A stretch of 64,000 nt of DNA from the NCBI RefSeq assembly GCF_024198175.1, contig NZ_JAJVKV010000004.1, forward strand, positions 992,001-1,056,000, read 5' to 3'. This document shows positions 35,091-44,382 of the stretch, piece after piece. This DNA is from Pyxidicoccus xibeiensis. GTDB lineage: Bacteria; Myxococcota; Myxococcia; Myxococcales; Myxococcaceae. How positions within the stretch are numbered: position 1 is the first letter of the stretch; each line of letters begins with the position of its first letter. The translations under genes were made by a program, and so were the position numbers. Under the pieces are notes generated by a model. That model was not told the origin of the DNA. It saw nothing but the letters and a program-made list of their open reading frames with translations, and ran no database searches.

Positions 35091-38057
35091 ATGCGAAAGG
35101 TGTTGTTCCTCGGGGCCTGTGCCCTGGGTGTGGCGGCGTGTACTCCGGACATTGCTCAGGATCCACCGCCCACCAATGCAATCGTCGTCGCTGAGTTCGA
35201 CCCCGCGGCCTCTCCGGCCATCGTCCCGACGCCGAACGACCTGGCCATCAACCGGACCACGGGCCTGGTCAACGCGCCCATCAATCCGCAGGCGCCGGCC
35301 GCCGAGCAGGAGTTCACCCGCGACTACCTGAACACGCTCGACGGCTTCCCCGCCGCGGTGAGCGCGAGCACCCAGGTCAAGAACCTGAACCCCGATACCG
35401 TCAATACGGACACGGTGAAGGTGCTGGACCTCTACGAGGGCTCGCCGCTGGCCAGGCCGCCCAACTACGTCGTCGCGTACAACAAGGACACGCAGCGCAT
35501 CAACGTCCTCGCGCCGAATGGCTGGCCCAAGGGCGGCCGCTACGCGGTGGTGCTCGTGGGCGGTGAGAACGGCCTCAAGACTGTCGAGGGCGAGCCGGTC
35601 GTCGCCTCCGCCACCTGGGCCTTCGCCAGCTCGCAGGTTCCGCTCGTCACTTGCGAGGACCTGACGGACCGCAACTGCCGCGCGGCCACCGAGCTCATCC
35701 CCGCCACCGCGACGGACCCCGCCGAGCGCATCGCCCAGCAGACGGCCACCGCGCTCCAGCTGGAGCAGCTGCGCCGCAACTACGGCCCCGTCATCGACGC
35801 GGCGGCCTCCAAGTGGAACCTCAAGCGGGATGACATCGTCCTGCTGTGGACCTTCACGGTGATGAACCAGCCGGAGATGTCCTTCAACCCGGACCCCGTC
35901 GCGCCCGTCATCCCCTTCCCCAACGACCTGCTGCGCAACCCGGCCACCGCGACGGCCCCGGCGACGCTGCGGCTGCCGACGCCGCCCGCCACCGCCTCCG
36001 ACCTGGAGAAGAACCTCATCCGTGGCCTCAACAGCCTGGACGGCTGGTCCACCACGGCGCCCATCGTCTCGGAGAACGGCGCCAACCTCGGCCCCATCGA
36101 CAACGGCTCGCTGCTGGACCCCAACACGGTGGTGATGGGCGCGACGGTGCAGTTCGTCAAGCTCACCAACCGCGACAAGGGCACGACGCCCAAGGTCCGC
36201 GTGTGCCTGGACTGCGCCTCCAGCAAGAGGCCGGACGGCACGGCCTCCACCGGGCCCCAGCAGCTGCAGCTGGTCCCCGAGGTCCCGCTCGACGAGGCCA
36301 CCCAGTACGCCGCCGTCATGCTGAGCCGCATCCGGAACGCGGAGGGCAAGGTGGCGCTGGCCATGAAGGACCAGAAGGGCCGCGTCGTGGCGCCGGCCAC
36401 CGCCATGGCCATCCTGCGCCTGGCCAACCCCATCTTCGTGGACGGCAGGAGCCAGCTGTCCGTGCTGCCCGACTCCCTGGCCCAGCAGCTCGAGCCCATC
36501 CGCGCGGGCATGAAGCCCCTGTTCGACGCGCTGGAGGCCAATGGCATCAAGCGCCAGGACGTGAGCCTGGCGTGGGCGTTCACCACGCAGAGCACCCGCG
36601 CCGTCCTGGAGAAGCTGAACGCGGCGCCCTCGGACCCCCGCCTGGCCGTGCCGGCCGACCCGCAGTACCTGACGGACCAGACGACGAACCTCAAGGCCAC
36701 CATGCAGGCCCTGGGCTTCGACAACGCGGCGGTGGGCCGCGCCTTCGTCGGCGGCTTCCTGTCGCCCTACATGCTCAGCGACGTGGAGGGCGTGCTCAAC
36801 CGTCCCCTGCCGGAGACTCGCGTCGACCGGCTGCCGTTCATGCTGTTCCTGCCGAACACCCCGGCGCCCCAGGGCGGCTACCCGGTGGTCGTCTTCGGCC
36901 ACGGCCTGACGGGCAACCGCAGCAACGTGCTGGTCGTCGCCAACACGCTGAACGCGAGCGGCTTCGCGGTGGCGGCCATCGACTCCGTCTACCACGGTGA
37001 CCGCACCAGCTGCGCGGGCATCTCCCCGCAGGCGCCCATCCTGTACGGCGACCCGGCCAACCCCACCGTCATCGACGACCCGGACGAGGCCTGCGCCGCG
37101 GGCACCTGCGACGTCACGCCGGGCAGCGCCACCTTCGGCCGCTGCGTCACCACCACGGCCATCGCCTGCAACCCGGCGCCCACGTCCACGGACCCCACCG
37201 CCGTCCACGGCGACCTGGTGTGCCAGTCCCAGGGCCAGGGCCGCTGCGTGAACGCGACGGGCAAGTGCGAGGGCGGCCGCTTCCTGTCGGAGGCCGGTGC
37301 GTCCGCGCCGGTCGTCTCCGGCTGGAACTTCCTCAACCTCACCAACCTGTTCGCCACGCGCGACAACTTCCGCCACAGCGTGGTGGACTTCGCGCAGCTG
37401 GCGCGCGTGCTGGGCAGCGACGGCATCAACAGCCGCCTCGCCGCGGCCGGCGCCGGCACCCTCAACGGCACCCGCGTGGACTACGTGGGCCAGAGCCTCG
37501 GCGGCCTGCAGGGCACCCTGGCCGCCTCCGTGTCCCCGCGCATGCGCCATGTGGCGCTCAACGCCGCGGGCGGCGGCCTGGTGGACGTGCTGCTGACGGC
37601 CACCAACCCCGTCTTCGTCGCGCGCCGCAACGGCTTCCTCGCCGCGCTCGCCCCCCTGGGCCGCACCCCCGGCACGCCGCAGTTCGACGAGTTCATCGGC
37701 CTGGCCCGGACCATCCTGGACCCGGCGGACCCCGTGAACTACGGCTACTACCTGGAGAACGCTCCCTCGGCGCCGGCCGAGCGCCAGGCGTTCATCCAGT
37801 ACATCAAGGGCGACAACGTCATCCCCAACCCGGTGACGGACAAGCTGGTGGCGGCCGCCAACCAGAACCCGCAGCGCTCGGTGGCCAGCTACATGTTCGA
37901 CGTCCCGCCGCTGCCGGCGGACGTCAAGCACGGCTTCCTGGCCATCTTCGACCCCGGCGCCGACGCGCAGACCGCCGCATTCCTCAAGTCCGTCCGCGAC
38001 GCGGCGCAGGGCCAGGTCGCCGGCTTCCTGCAGTCCGGCGCGCCGGCCATCCCGTAA
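35091..38057 (+). CDS. Lipase-like surface lipoprotein with alpha/beta-hydrolase domain
   Basis: A 988-residue lipoprotein: MRKVLFLGACALGVAAC gives a good lipobox (Cys17). The N-terminal 450 residues contain two similar Ig-like modules (FDPAASPAIVPTPNDLAI..LNTLDGFP and FNPDPVAPVIPFPNDLL..LNSLDGWST), as in bacterial virulence-factor lipases. The C-terminal half is an alpha/beta hydrolase: YPVVVFGHGLTGNRSN, then the nucleophile elbow YVGQSLGG (GxSxG). A Cys-rich insertion lies between them (CAAGTCDVTPG..CVTTTAIAC..CVNATGKC). ATG 35091 has GGAGGGG eight bases upstream. It directly precedes a FadL gene (27-bp gap), so the pair likely releases and imports fatty acids. Confidence 0.88.
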   Translation: MRKVLFLGACALGVAACTPDIAQDPPPTNAIVVAEFDPAASPAIVPTPNDLAINRTTGLVNAPINPQAPAAEQEFTRDYLNTLDGFPAAVSASTQVKNLNPDTVNTDTVKVLDLYEGSPLARPPNYVVAYNKDTQRINVLAPNGWPKGGRYAVVLVGGENGLKTVEGEPVVASATWAFASSQVPLVTCEDLTDRNCRAATELIPATATDPAERIAQQTATALQLEQLRRNYGPVIDAAASKWNLKRDDIVLLWTFTVMNQPEMSFNPDPVAPVIPFPNDLLRNPATATAPATLRLPTPPATASDLEKNLIRGLNSLDGWSTTAPIVSENGANLGPIDNGSLLDPNTVVMGATVQFVKLTNRDKGTTPKVRVCLDCASSKRPDGTASTGPQQLQLVPEVPLDEATQYAAVMLSRIRNAEGKVALAMKDQKGRVVAPATAMAILRLANPIFVDGRSQLSVLPDSLAQQLEPIRAGMKPLFDALEANGIKRQDVSLAWAFTTQSTRAVLEKLNAAPSDPRLAVPADPQYLTDQTTNLKATMQALGFDNAAVGRAFVGGFLSPYMLSDVEGVLNRPLPETRVDRLPFMLFLPNTPAPQGGYPVVVFGHGLTGNRSNVLVVANTLNASGFAVAAIDSVYHGDRTSCAGISPQAPILYGDPANPTVIDDPDEACAAGTCDVTPGSATFGRCVTTTAIACNPAPTSTDPTAVHGDLVCQSQGQGRCVNATGKCEGGRFLSEAGASAPVVSGWNFLNLTNLFATRDNFRHSVVDFAQLARVLGSDGINSRLAAAGAGTLNGTRVDYVGQSLGGLQGTLAASVSPRMRHVALNAAGGGLVDVLLTATNPVFVARRNGFLAALAPLGRTPGTPQFDEFIGLARTILDPADPVNYGYYLENAPSAPAERQAFIQYIKGDNVIPNPVTDKLVAAANQNPQRSVASYMFDVPPLPADVKHGFLAIFDPGADAQTAAFLKSVRDAAQGQVAGFLQSGAPAIP

Positions 38058-38084
38058 CCGCACAGAGAGAGAGGAGAACACACC

Positions 38085-39278
38085 ATGAAGAAGACACTCT
38101 CCCTGGTAGCGATTTTCGCCGCGGGCACCAGCCAGGCGGCGGGCTTCCAGATCAACACCCAGAGCGCCCGCTCCACGGGCATGGGCAACGCGGCCGTCGC
38201 GTGGCTGGACGACTCGTCGGCCATCTACTCGAACGCGGCCAACATCCTGGGTGACAAGAAGCTGGACGTGACGGTGGGCGACACCGGCATCCTCCCCAAC
38301 CTGAAGTTCACCCGCACGGGCGGGACGGAGGAGGGGCAGAAGACGACGCTGTCCCCGCCGCCGCACCTGTTCGTCACCTACAAGGTGATGGACAGCCTGG
38401 CCGTGGGCGTGGGCGTGTACACGCCGTTCGGTGCGCGCAGCCGCTGGGTGGATGACTTCTCGGGCCGCTTCCGGGCCCGCGAGTCGGCCATGGCCGTCTA
38501 CAACATCAACCCCACGGTGGCGTACCAGGTGCACGAGCGCCTCAAGCTGGGCGCCGGCATCAACATCGGCCGGGGCACGCTGGAGCTCAAGCGCGCGCTG
38601 GACTTCGTGGAGTCCGAGGGCAACGTCCACCTGGGCGGCGCGGCGTGGGGCGTCGGCTTCAACGCCGGCGTCCAGGCGGAGCTGGTGCCGAAGCTGCTCT
38701 CCGCGGGCGCGCACTACCGCAGCGCCATGGACCTCACGTTCAAGGGCCACGCGGACTTCCAGAACGTGCCGGCGGAGTTCCAGACGCGCACCTCGGACAC
38801 CCGCGTGCAGGGCGACGTCACCCTGCCGCAGTCGCTGGCGGTGGGCATCGCCTTCACGCCCATCGAGCGGCTGAAGCTGGCCTTCGATGCGAACCTGGTG
38901 GACTGGTCGGACTTCCAGCAGCTGGCGATTGAGTTCCCGGACAACCCGGCGCTCAACAACCCGCTGCCCAAGCGCTGGCGGGCGACGTGGAACTTCCACC
39001 TGGGCGCCGAGTACGGCGTGACGGACGCGCTGAGCGTGCGCGCCGGCTTCGTCGCGGACCCGACGCCCAGCCCCCGCGAGACGCTGACGCCGGACCTGCC
39101 GGACTCGGACCGCATCGCCGTGACGGGCGGCGTGGGCTACGCGTTCGGCGCGCTGCGCGCGGACGCGGCGTACCAGTTCGTCTCGCTGTCCGACAAGCAG
39201 AGCGACGCGCCGGGCGCCACCGGCACGTACGGCGGCCAGGCCCACGTGTTCGGCCTGACGCTCGGCTACTCGATGTAG
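38085..39278 (+). CDS. FadL/OmpP1-type outer-membrane long-chain fatty acid transporter
   Basis: A 397-residue outer-membrane protein. Signal peptide MKKTLSLVAIFAAGTSQAA is followed at once by GFQINTQSARSTGMGNAAVAWLDDSSAIYSNAAN, the N-terminal plug and NPA-like region typical of FadL. Predicted strands continue through FRARESAMAVYNINPTVAYQV, LDFVESEGNVHLGG and a C-terminal HVFGLTLGYSM ending in a strand with Tyr/Met. It imports hydrophobic molecules, most likely fatty acids freed by the upstream lipase. RBS GAGAGGAGAACACACC. It is closed by the hairpin terminator at 39339. Confidence 0.88.
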   Translation: MKKTLSLVAIFAAGTSQAAGFQINTQSARSTGMGNAAVAWLDDSSAIYSNAANILGDKKLDVTVGDTGILPNLKFTRTGGTEEGQKTTLSPPPHLFVTYKVMDSLAVGVGVYTPFGARSRWVDDFSGRFRARESAMAVYNINPTVAYQVHERLKLGAGINIGRGTLELKRALDFVESEGNVHLGGAAWGVGFNAGVQAELVPKLLSAGAHYRSAMDLTFKGHADFQNVPAEFQTRTSDTRVQGDVTLPQSLAVGIAFTPIERLKLAFDANLVDWSDFQQLAIEFPDNPALNNPLPKRWRATWNFHLGAEYGVTDALSVRAGFVADPTPSPRETLTPDLPDSDRIAVTGGVGYAFGALRADAAYQFVSLSDKQSDAPGATGTYGGQAHVFGLTLGYSM

Positions 39279-39290
39279 TGGCGGGCTCTT

Positions 39291-39379
39291 GGCCGGTGGT
39301 GACGTAGCGCCACCGGCCAGGGCCGCGAGCAGTCCCGGCGCCCGGGTCTCCCTCATGGGAGCCCGGGCGTCCTCGTTTG
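39291..39379 (+). terminator. Tandem hairpins ending the lipase-FadL unit
   Basis: First hairpin GGCCGGTGG/CCACCGGCC (39291-39318, no T run). Second, stronger hairpin CGCCCGGG(T)CTCCC-TCAT-GGGAG-CCCGGGCG (39339-39369) followed by TCCTCGTTT. The second is a plausible intrinsic terminator 60 bases beyond the FadL stop. Confidence 0.62.
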
Positions 39380-39393
39380 CGCGGGTGGGCGCG

Positions 39394-40815
39394 TCAGACG
39401 CGCAGGTCGCCCTCGTGGAGGACGCGGCCGGAGGCCAGCGCCTGGGCGGTGCGCTGCAGGCGCTCGGTGCCCATGCGCATCAGCATGCCCTTGAGGCCGG
39501 GCTGGCTGAGCAGGTGCTTCTCGAAGGCGGCGCGCTCCAGGCGCAGCACCACGCCCGGCACGTCCGCGCGGACGGTGGCGGACACGGGCTTGTCCAGCAG
39601 CAGGGAGATTTCGCCGAAGACGTCGCCCTCGCGCAGCTCCGCCAGCGCCACGCGCCGCCCGTGCAGCTGCTCCAGCCACGGGGTGCAGCGCCCGCGCAGC
39701 AGCACGTAGAAGGCGTCGCCCGGCTGGCCCTGCGTCAGCAGCGCCTCGCCCTTGGCCACGGAGCGCAGCTGGAAGTCGCGCGACACGGCGGCCTTCTGCT
39801 CCGGGGTGAACTTGGTGAACAGCGGGTTGCTGCGCAGCAGGTTCTCCACCATGCGCCGGCGGTAGAAGGCCTCCACCGCGACGCCCACCTGGGGGTGCCG
39901 CGCGGACACGGCCTCCATGCGCTCGCGCGTCAGCTCCAGCAGCACGGCGCGCTCGGTGGCCGTCACGGTGGCCAGGCGGGGCCCCTCGGAGACGAGCGCC
40001 AGCTCACCGAAGAAGTCCCCGGGCATCACGGTGGCCACCCCCTTGCGCTCGCCGCCCTCCAGCGTGCGAGACACGTCCGCCCGGCCCTCCACCAGCGCGA
40101 ACATGGAGGTGCCCTGCCTGCCTTCCTCCACCACCGCCTGGCCGGGGAAGAAGGCGCGCACCTCCAGCACCTCCACCAGCGCGACGAAGGCCTCCCGGTC
40201 CAGCTGCGACAGGATGGGCACCGCGCCGGGGGCCTCGGCCTCCGGCACCGGCGCGAGCACCGAGGCGCCGGGCCCCGCGGGAGCGGGCGTGCCCTTCACT
40301 GCGCCCGGACCTGGCGCGGCGCCCAGGCCCGGCACGGCGCCCGCTCCTGATACCGCGCCGATGCCGGGCACGGTGCCCAGGCCCGGCACGGCGCCCGCTC
40401 CTGATACCGCGCCGATGCCGGGCACGGTGCCCAGGCCCGGCCCGGCGCCCACGCCGGAAGCGGCGCCGATGCCGGGCCCGGCCGGATGCGCCAGGGCGAA
40501 GCGCTCGGCCAACACCTTCGCGGTGCGGGTGCGCGCGGCGGGGGCCGCGCCGGTGCGCGTCAGCGCGACACACGCGGCCACCGCGCGCAGCGGCTGGTCC
40601 GCCTTCGTCCAGGCCAGCGCGGCCGTCTCGTACGCGGCGGCGGCCTCCGGCTTGCGGCCCAGCCACTCGTACAGCTCCGCCACCTTCTGGCGGACCTCCG
40701 CGTCATCCGGGGCGCCCTTCGCCACGCCCTGGTACTCGGCCAGCGCCTCCTCCAGCTTGCCCTCACTGGCCAGCTGGACGGCCCGCTCCCTGCTCGTGCC
40801 GCGTGATTCCGCCAT
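39394..40815 (-). CDS. Two cyclic-nucleotide-binding domains with TPR-like N terminus and a repetitive linker
   Basis: A 473-residue cytoplasmic protein. Residues 1-90 hold TPR-like helices (ALAEYQGVAKGAPDDAEVRQKVAELYEWLGRKPEAAAAYE). Residues about 110-170 are a Gly/Pro/Val/Ala-rich linker with an 18-residue tandem repeat. Two CAP-type cNMP domains follow: FFPGQAVVEEGRQGTSMFALVEGRADV..VMPGDFFGELALVSEGPRLATVTA and VAKGEALLTQGQPGDAFYVLLRGRCTP..LREGDVFGEISLLLDKPVSATVRA. Both carry the FGE(L/I) phosphate-binding loop with a nearby Arg/Ala position. There is no DNA-binding or catalytic domain. ATG 40815 is 12 codons-worth clear of the upstream stop; GTG 40827 is the alternative. Second gene of a tandem pair. 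Confidence 0.85.
   Translation of the reverse strand: MAESRGTSRERAVQLASEGKLEEALAEYQGVAKGAPDDAEVRQKVAELYEWLGRKPEAAAAYETAALAWTKADQPLRAVAACVALTRTGAAPAARTRTAKVLAERFALAHPAGPGIGAASGVGAGPGLGTVPGIGAVSGAGAVPGLGTVPGIGAVSGAGAVPGLGAAPGPGAVKGTPAPAGPGASVLAPVPEAEAPGAVPILSQLDREAFVALVEVLEVRAFFPGQAVVEEGRQGTSMFALVEGRADVSRTLEGGERKGVATVMPGDFFGELALVSEGPRLATVTATERAVLLELTRERMEAVSARHPQVGVAVEAFYRRRMVENLLRSNPLFTKFTPEQKAAVSRDFQLRSVAKGEALLTQGQPGDAFYVLLRGRCTPWLEQLHGRRVALAELREGDVFGEISLLLDKPVSATVRADVPGVVLRLERAAFEKHLLSQPGLKGMLMRMGTERLQRTAQALASGRVLHEGDLRV
40324..40482. repeat. 54-bp tandem repeat within the cNMP-protein linker
   Basis: A 54-bp unit at 40324-40377 is repeated exactly in 40378-40431 and degenerately in 40432-40482. 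It encodes the linker repeat GLGTVPGIGAVSGAGAVP. Being a multiple of three, gain or loss of copies would keep the reading frame and change linker length. Confidence 0.88.
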
Positions 40816-40827
40816 GCGGTTCCCCAC

Positions 40828-42018
40828 CTACGCGCTCAGCGCGCGCACGCGCTCCGCCAGGTTCTGCGTGAAGAGCCGGTAGATGCGCAGCGCCGCCGCC
40901 TCGTGCGTGTCCAGGTAGTGCTGGAAGTCCACCCGCGTCACCCGCAGCGCCCGCACCGCCGTGCGCGCCCTCACGTGCGCGGACGTGGCCCCGTCCAGGA
41001 TGAGCGAGATTTCGCCCAGGAACGCCCCCGGCCCCAGCGTGTTGAGCAGCCGCGCATCCGCCCCCGGGCCGCTGTACACGTCCACCGTGCCGTCCAGCAG
41101 CACCAGCAGCCCCGTGCCCCGCGCGCCCTTCTCCAGCACCGTGGTGTCCTCGGGGATGAGCACCTGCTGCGCCATCCGGAACAGGTCCTTCATGTCCTCC
41201 ATCGGCAGCTCGCCGAAGATGGGAATGGCCTTGAGGTACTCGTAGCCATCCAGCGGCACCGGCGCGCGCTCGGGCTCCACCACATGCGCGTCCAGCCCCA
41301 GCTGCCGCAGCAGCCGGCCGTGCTCGGCCTGCAATGCGCTGTCCTCGCGCGCCGCGTCCGACTCGCGCTGCGCGTCCGCCAGCAGCACCAGCGCCCGCCA
41401 CGAGTCGCCCATCGCGTCCAGCAGCGCGCTCATCCGCAGCACCGCCTCGCGCCGCCGCGCATGCCCGGGCGGCACCCCGCGCAGGGCCTCCAGCTCCGCG
41501 TGCGCGTTGCCCAGCTCGCGGTACACCGCCGCGGCCTCCAGCGGCCGCTGCAGCCGCGTGAGGCACTGCGCCATGGACTCGCGCGCCCCCAGCGCCAGGT
41601 ACAGCTCCAGCGCGCGCTCCAAGCTGCCCGCGCGCTCGAAGGCCGCTGCCGCCCGGCCCTGCTCGCCGGCGCGCAGCCACGCCTCGGCCGCCTGGCGCAG
41701 CGCCCCCGCCTGCTCGTGCAGCGGCGCCGCCACCGCGTGCGCCCCGTCCGCCTCCAGCAGCCGCGCCGCGCCCGCGAAGTCCCGGGCCCGCCGCAGCACG
41801 TCCGCCAGCGTGGAGCGCGTGGGCGCGGGCAGGCCGGAGGACTCCTCCAGCACGCGCTCCCGCTGCGGCGCCGCCAGGTCCTCGTAGGCCCGGACGGCGA
41901 CGTCCACTGCTCCCTGCATCACCGCCTCCCAGACGGCGCGGGTGGCACCTGTCGCGGGCACGTCCGCCCGCACCGCGCCGTCATCGCTGAGCCTGGGCTC
42001 CACCGTGGACCCCGCCAT
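40828..42018 (-). CDS. TPR-like protein with C-terminal cyclic-nucleotide-binding domain
   Basis: A 396-residue cytoplasmic protein. About 250 residues of helix-turn-helix repeats (ARLLEADGAHAVAAPLHEQAGALRQAAEAWLRAGEQGRAAAAFERAGSLERALELYLALG) precede one cNMP domain: IFGELPMEDMKDLFRMAQQVLIPEDTTVLEKGARGTGLLVLLDGTVDVY..LGPGAFLGEISLILDGATSAHVRA. The phosphate-binding loop is FLGEISL. It is the first gene of a pair with 39394-40815, whose start overlaps its stop region; both share the TPR plus cNMP plan and probably interact in a second-messenger-responsive scaffold. Divergent from the propeller/cytochrome operon. Confidence 0.84.
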   Translation of the reverse strand: MAGSTVEPRLSDDGAVRADVPATGATRAVWEAVMQGAVDVAVRAYEDLAAPQRERVLEESSGLPAPTRSTLADVLRRARDFAGAARLLEADGAHAVAAPLHEQAGALRQAAEAWLRAGEQGRAAAAFERAGSLERALELYLALGARESMAQCLTRLQRPLEAAAVYRELGNAHAELEALRGVPPGHARRREAVLRMSALLDAMGDSWRALVLLADAQRESDAAREDSALQAEHGRLLRQLGLDAHVVEPERAPVPLDGYEYLKAIPIFGELPMEDMKDLFRMAQQVLIPEDTTVLEKGARGTGLLVLLDGTVDVYSGPGADARLLNTLGPGAFLGEISLILDGATSAHVRARTAVRALRVTRVDFQHYLDTHEAAALRIYRLFTQNLAERVRALSA

Positions 42019-42367
42019 GTCGTGCTCTCCCCCGGGACACCCAGGGCCTCGCCCGCCAGGGGCGACCCATGCGCCGAGTCCCAGTCCGTAGCAGACCGGA
42101 CGGTGGGAGGCGAGCCCCGCGCGAGTCGCACACCCGCCCCCGGACGACAGGGGGCCTGGCTCACGTCCACCTTGTGACGGCTGGAGAACCTTCCACCGCG
42201 GGTGTGTCCCACCCGGGGCCTGCCCCGCCCCCGCTCCCCCCGCTCCGCCGGAGCACGAGCAGGGAGGCGCGCCCCGGGGGCTCCCTCCAGGCTCCAGGGC
42301 CGCTATGTCCCGAGGCCCCGGGCGTTATCGTGCAGTCCGGGCCGGCACGCACCTTGGAGTCTCGTGG
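42019..42367. other. Intergenic region, nothing recognised
   Basis: A 349-bp divergent gap that must hold promoters for the cNMP pair and the propeller/cytochrome operon. I see GC-rich short repeats but no clear palindrome, promoter or small gene. Confidence 0.4.
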
Positions 42368-43741
42368 ATGAACCCTCGCAACGCGCTCTCGTGGAGAGTC
42401 CTCGCCGCCCTGCTGGCCCTGGGTCCGGGTGCGGCCGCCCACGCCCACGCGGGCCTGCCGGAGACCTCCAACGTCACCCTGCGCCGGGGCCACCCCGAGG
42501 ACTTCTTCGTGGGCACCACCTTCGGCGCGGTGATTTCGCGCGACAGCGGCAAGACGTTCCGGTGGATCTGCCCGGACGCCCTGGGCGCCGCCGCGTGGCA
42601 GCCGAGGGCGTTCCTGTGGCGCGAGGCGGGGGACATCATGGCCGCCAGCGGCAACGCGCTCCTGCGCTCGCCCGACGGCGGCTGCACGTGGAACACGCAC
42701 CCGTACTTCGCCAGCAACTGGGTGACGGGGCTCGCCGCGCACCCCACGGATGACCGCATCCTCTACGCCGTCACGGGCCGGACGCTGGCGGGGCTGGCCA
42801 ACGGCGTGCACCGCTCCCGGGACGGCGGCGAGACGTGGGAGGCCACGTCCCTGCTGCGCACGGGCCTGACGCTCAACGGGGTGCGCGTCTCCTCCGCGGA
42901 CCCCCGCCGCGTGTACGCCACCGGCGACGCGAGCGGGAAGCTGATGCTGCTGCGCAGCGACGACGCGGGTGACACCTGGCAGGAGTTCACCCACACGCTG
43001 CCGGACCTGCTGCGCCCGTATGACCTCATCGTGGAGGCGGTGGGGCCCACCTCCGCGGACTCGGTGTTCTTCCAGGTGTCCGCCCAGGGCTACACGCACC
43101 TGCTGCGCAGCGACGACGGCGGCCGCACGCTGACGCAGCTGGACGTGCTGGCCGACCGCTTCATCAACATGGACCTGTCCTCCGACGGCAACACCGCCTG
43201 GGTGGGCACCCTCAACTATTTCTTCCGGGGCCCCAGCACCGGCCCGCTGGAGAAGCAGCCGCTGCCCACCGGCAACGCGTGCGTGCTGCGCGTGGGCGAG
43301 ACGCTCTACGGCTGCGGCTCCACCTGGCTGCACGACTGGGCGCTGGCGCGCAGCACCGACCAGGGGACCACCTGGCAGCCCATCTTCGGCCTCTACGACA
43401 TCCAGGGCCCCCACCACTGCCCTCGGGGCACGCCCGTGCGGGAGCTCTGCCCCGCGCGCTGGCCGCAGCTCGCCGAGCAGCTCGGCGCACCGCTGTACCC
43501 CGACGGCCCCGACGGCGGCCCCGAGGAGCCGCCCCCCGTGGACGCGGGGACACCGGACGCGGGGACGCCGGACGCCGGGACGCCCGACGCCGGCGGGCCC
43601 ACCGACCCGGAGCAGCCCCCGGCCCCCAAGACCGACGGGTGTGGCGCGGCGCCCGGGAATGCAGTGCCCCTGTTGATGCTTCTGTCGACCCTCACGACTC
43701 TCACCCTGGGGCGCCGCGGCCGGCGGCGCCCCGACCGATAG
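42368..43741 (+). CDS. Secreted BNR/sialidase-type beta-propeller with MYXO-CTERM-like tail
   Basis: A 457-residue exported protein with signal peptide MNPRNALSWRVLAALLALGPGAAAHA. The body has repeated Asp-box motifs (SRDSGKTFRW, SPDGGCTWN, SRDGGETWEA, SDDAGDTWQEF, SDDGGRTLTQ, STDQGTTWQP), each marking a propeller blade as in BNR/photosynthesis-assembly Ycf48-like proteins. Near the C terminus a VDAGTPDAGTPDAGTPDAGG spacer leads to a Cys-containing hydrophobic helix and an Arg cluster (CGAAPGNAVPLLMLLSTLTTLTLGRRGRRRPDR), the MYXO-CTERM sorting plan for surface anchoring. First gene of the operon running to 46345. Confidence 0.85.
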   Translation: MNPRNALSWRVLAALLALGPGAAAHAHAGLPETSNVTLRRGHPEDFFVGTTFGAVISRDSGKTFRWICPDALGAAAWQPRAFLWREAGDIMAASGNALLRSPDGGCTWNTHPYFASNWVTGLAAHPTDDRILYAVTGRTLAGLANGVHRSRDGGETWEATSLLRTGLTLNGVRVSSADPRRVYATGDASGKLMLLRSDDAGDTWQEFTHTLPDLLRPYDLIVEAVGPTSADSVFFQVSAQGYTHLLRSDDGGRTLTQLDVLADRFINMDLSSDGNTAWVGTLNYFFRGPSTGPLEKQPLPTGNACVLRVGETLYGCGSTWLHDWALARSTDQGTTWQPIFGLYDIQGPHHCPRGTPVRELCPARWPQLAEQLGAPLYPDGPDGGPEEPPPVDAGTPDAGTPDAGTPDAGGPTDPEQPPAPKTDGCGAAPGNAVPLLMLLSTLTTLTLGRRGRRRPDR

Positions 43742-43749
43742 GCCCCCTC

Positions 43750-44382
43750 ATGAAGACGCTCTCACGGAAGCTGCTGTGGACCTCCTGCGCCGCCGCGCTG
43801 CTGTCGCTGACCTCCGCCTGTGGTGATGACCCGCCCGAGCCCGAGTGCGGCGAGCCCCTCTACGGGGGCGACGCCACCGACGAGGCGTGGCGCACGCTGG
43901 TGGACGCGAAGGACCAGCCGGCGGACAGCTCGCAGGCGGTGACGCTGGAGTCCCCCGCGCCCGGCGAGTCGTACTCCACCATCGACGCGCCCCCAACGTG
44001 GCGGTGGTCCTCCCCGCTGGCCAGCCTGCTCCCGGGGCCGGTGGAGCCCTCGCGCCACGTGCGTCCGCGCGACGAGGGCCGCTCGGTGCTGGCGTGGCTG
44101 GGCAACCTGATTCTGCCCACGGCCGAGGCGCACCTGCCGCCCTTCACCGGAGACCTCTACTGGGTGGAGGTGACGGTGCCGGGCCGGGAGTGCCCCGTGC
44201 AGATTCTCACGTCCACCCTGGAGTGGCAGCTGGACGCGGCCACGTGGGAGACGCTCCGGGGCGCCGTGGACCAGGAGCTGTCCATCCAGGTGACGAGCGC
44301 CTACCTGGTGCAGAACCGGCTGCGCGAGGGGCCCTACCGCCTGGCCACGCCGCGCACCTTCCGCATGGTGGGCGCGCGATGA
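43750..44382 (+). CDS. Hypothetical lipoprotein, second gene of the propeller/cytochrome operon
   Basis: A 210-residue lipoprotein: MKTLSRKLLWTSCAAALLSLTSAC (lipobox TSAC, Cys24). The mature domain contains DATDEAWRTLVDAKDQPADSSQAVTLESPAPGESYSTIDAPPTWRWSSP and later ECPVQILTSTLEWQLDAATWETLRGAVDQELSIQVTSAYLVQNRLREGPYRLATPRTFRMV, without a family I recognise; it may be Ig-like. It starts eight bases after the propeller gene and its stop overlaps the next ATG (44379-44382, ATGA), so the operon is tightly coupled. A role as a partner or chaperone of the exported propeller proteins is likely. Confidence 0.8.
   Translation: MKTLSRKLLWTSCAAALLSLTSACGDDPPEPECGEPLYGGDATDEAWRTLVDAKDQPADSSQAVTLESPAPGESYSTIDAPPTWRWSSPLASLLPGPVEPSRHVRPRDEGRSVLAWLGNLILPTAEAHLPPFTGDLYWVEVTVPGRECPVQILTSTLEWQLDAATWETLRGAVDQELSIQVTSAYLVQNRLREGPYRLATPRTFRMVGAR

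Noticed and set aside
35085..39356. Very long antisense open frame opposite the lipase and FadL genes
   Set aside because: It follows from high GC at codon position 3 of the real genes; it has no Shine-Dalgarno, no domain, and is dominated by Arg/His/Val/Gln-rich low-complexity sequence.
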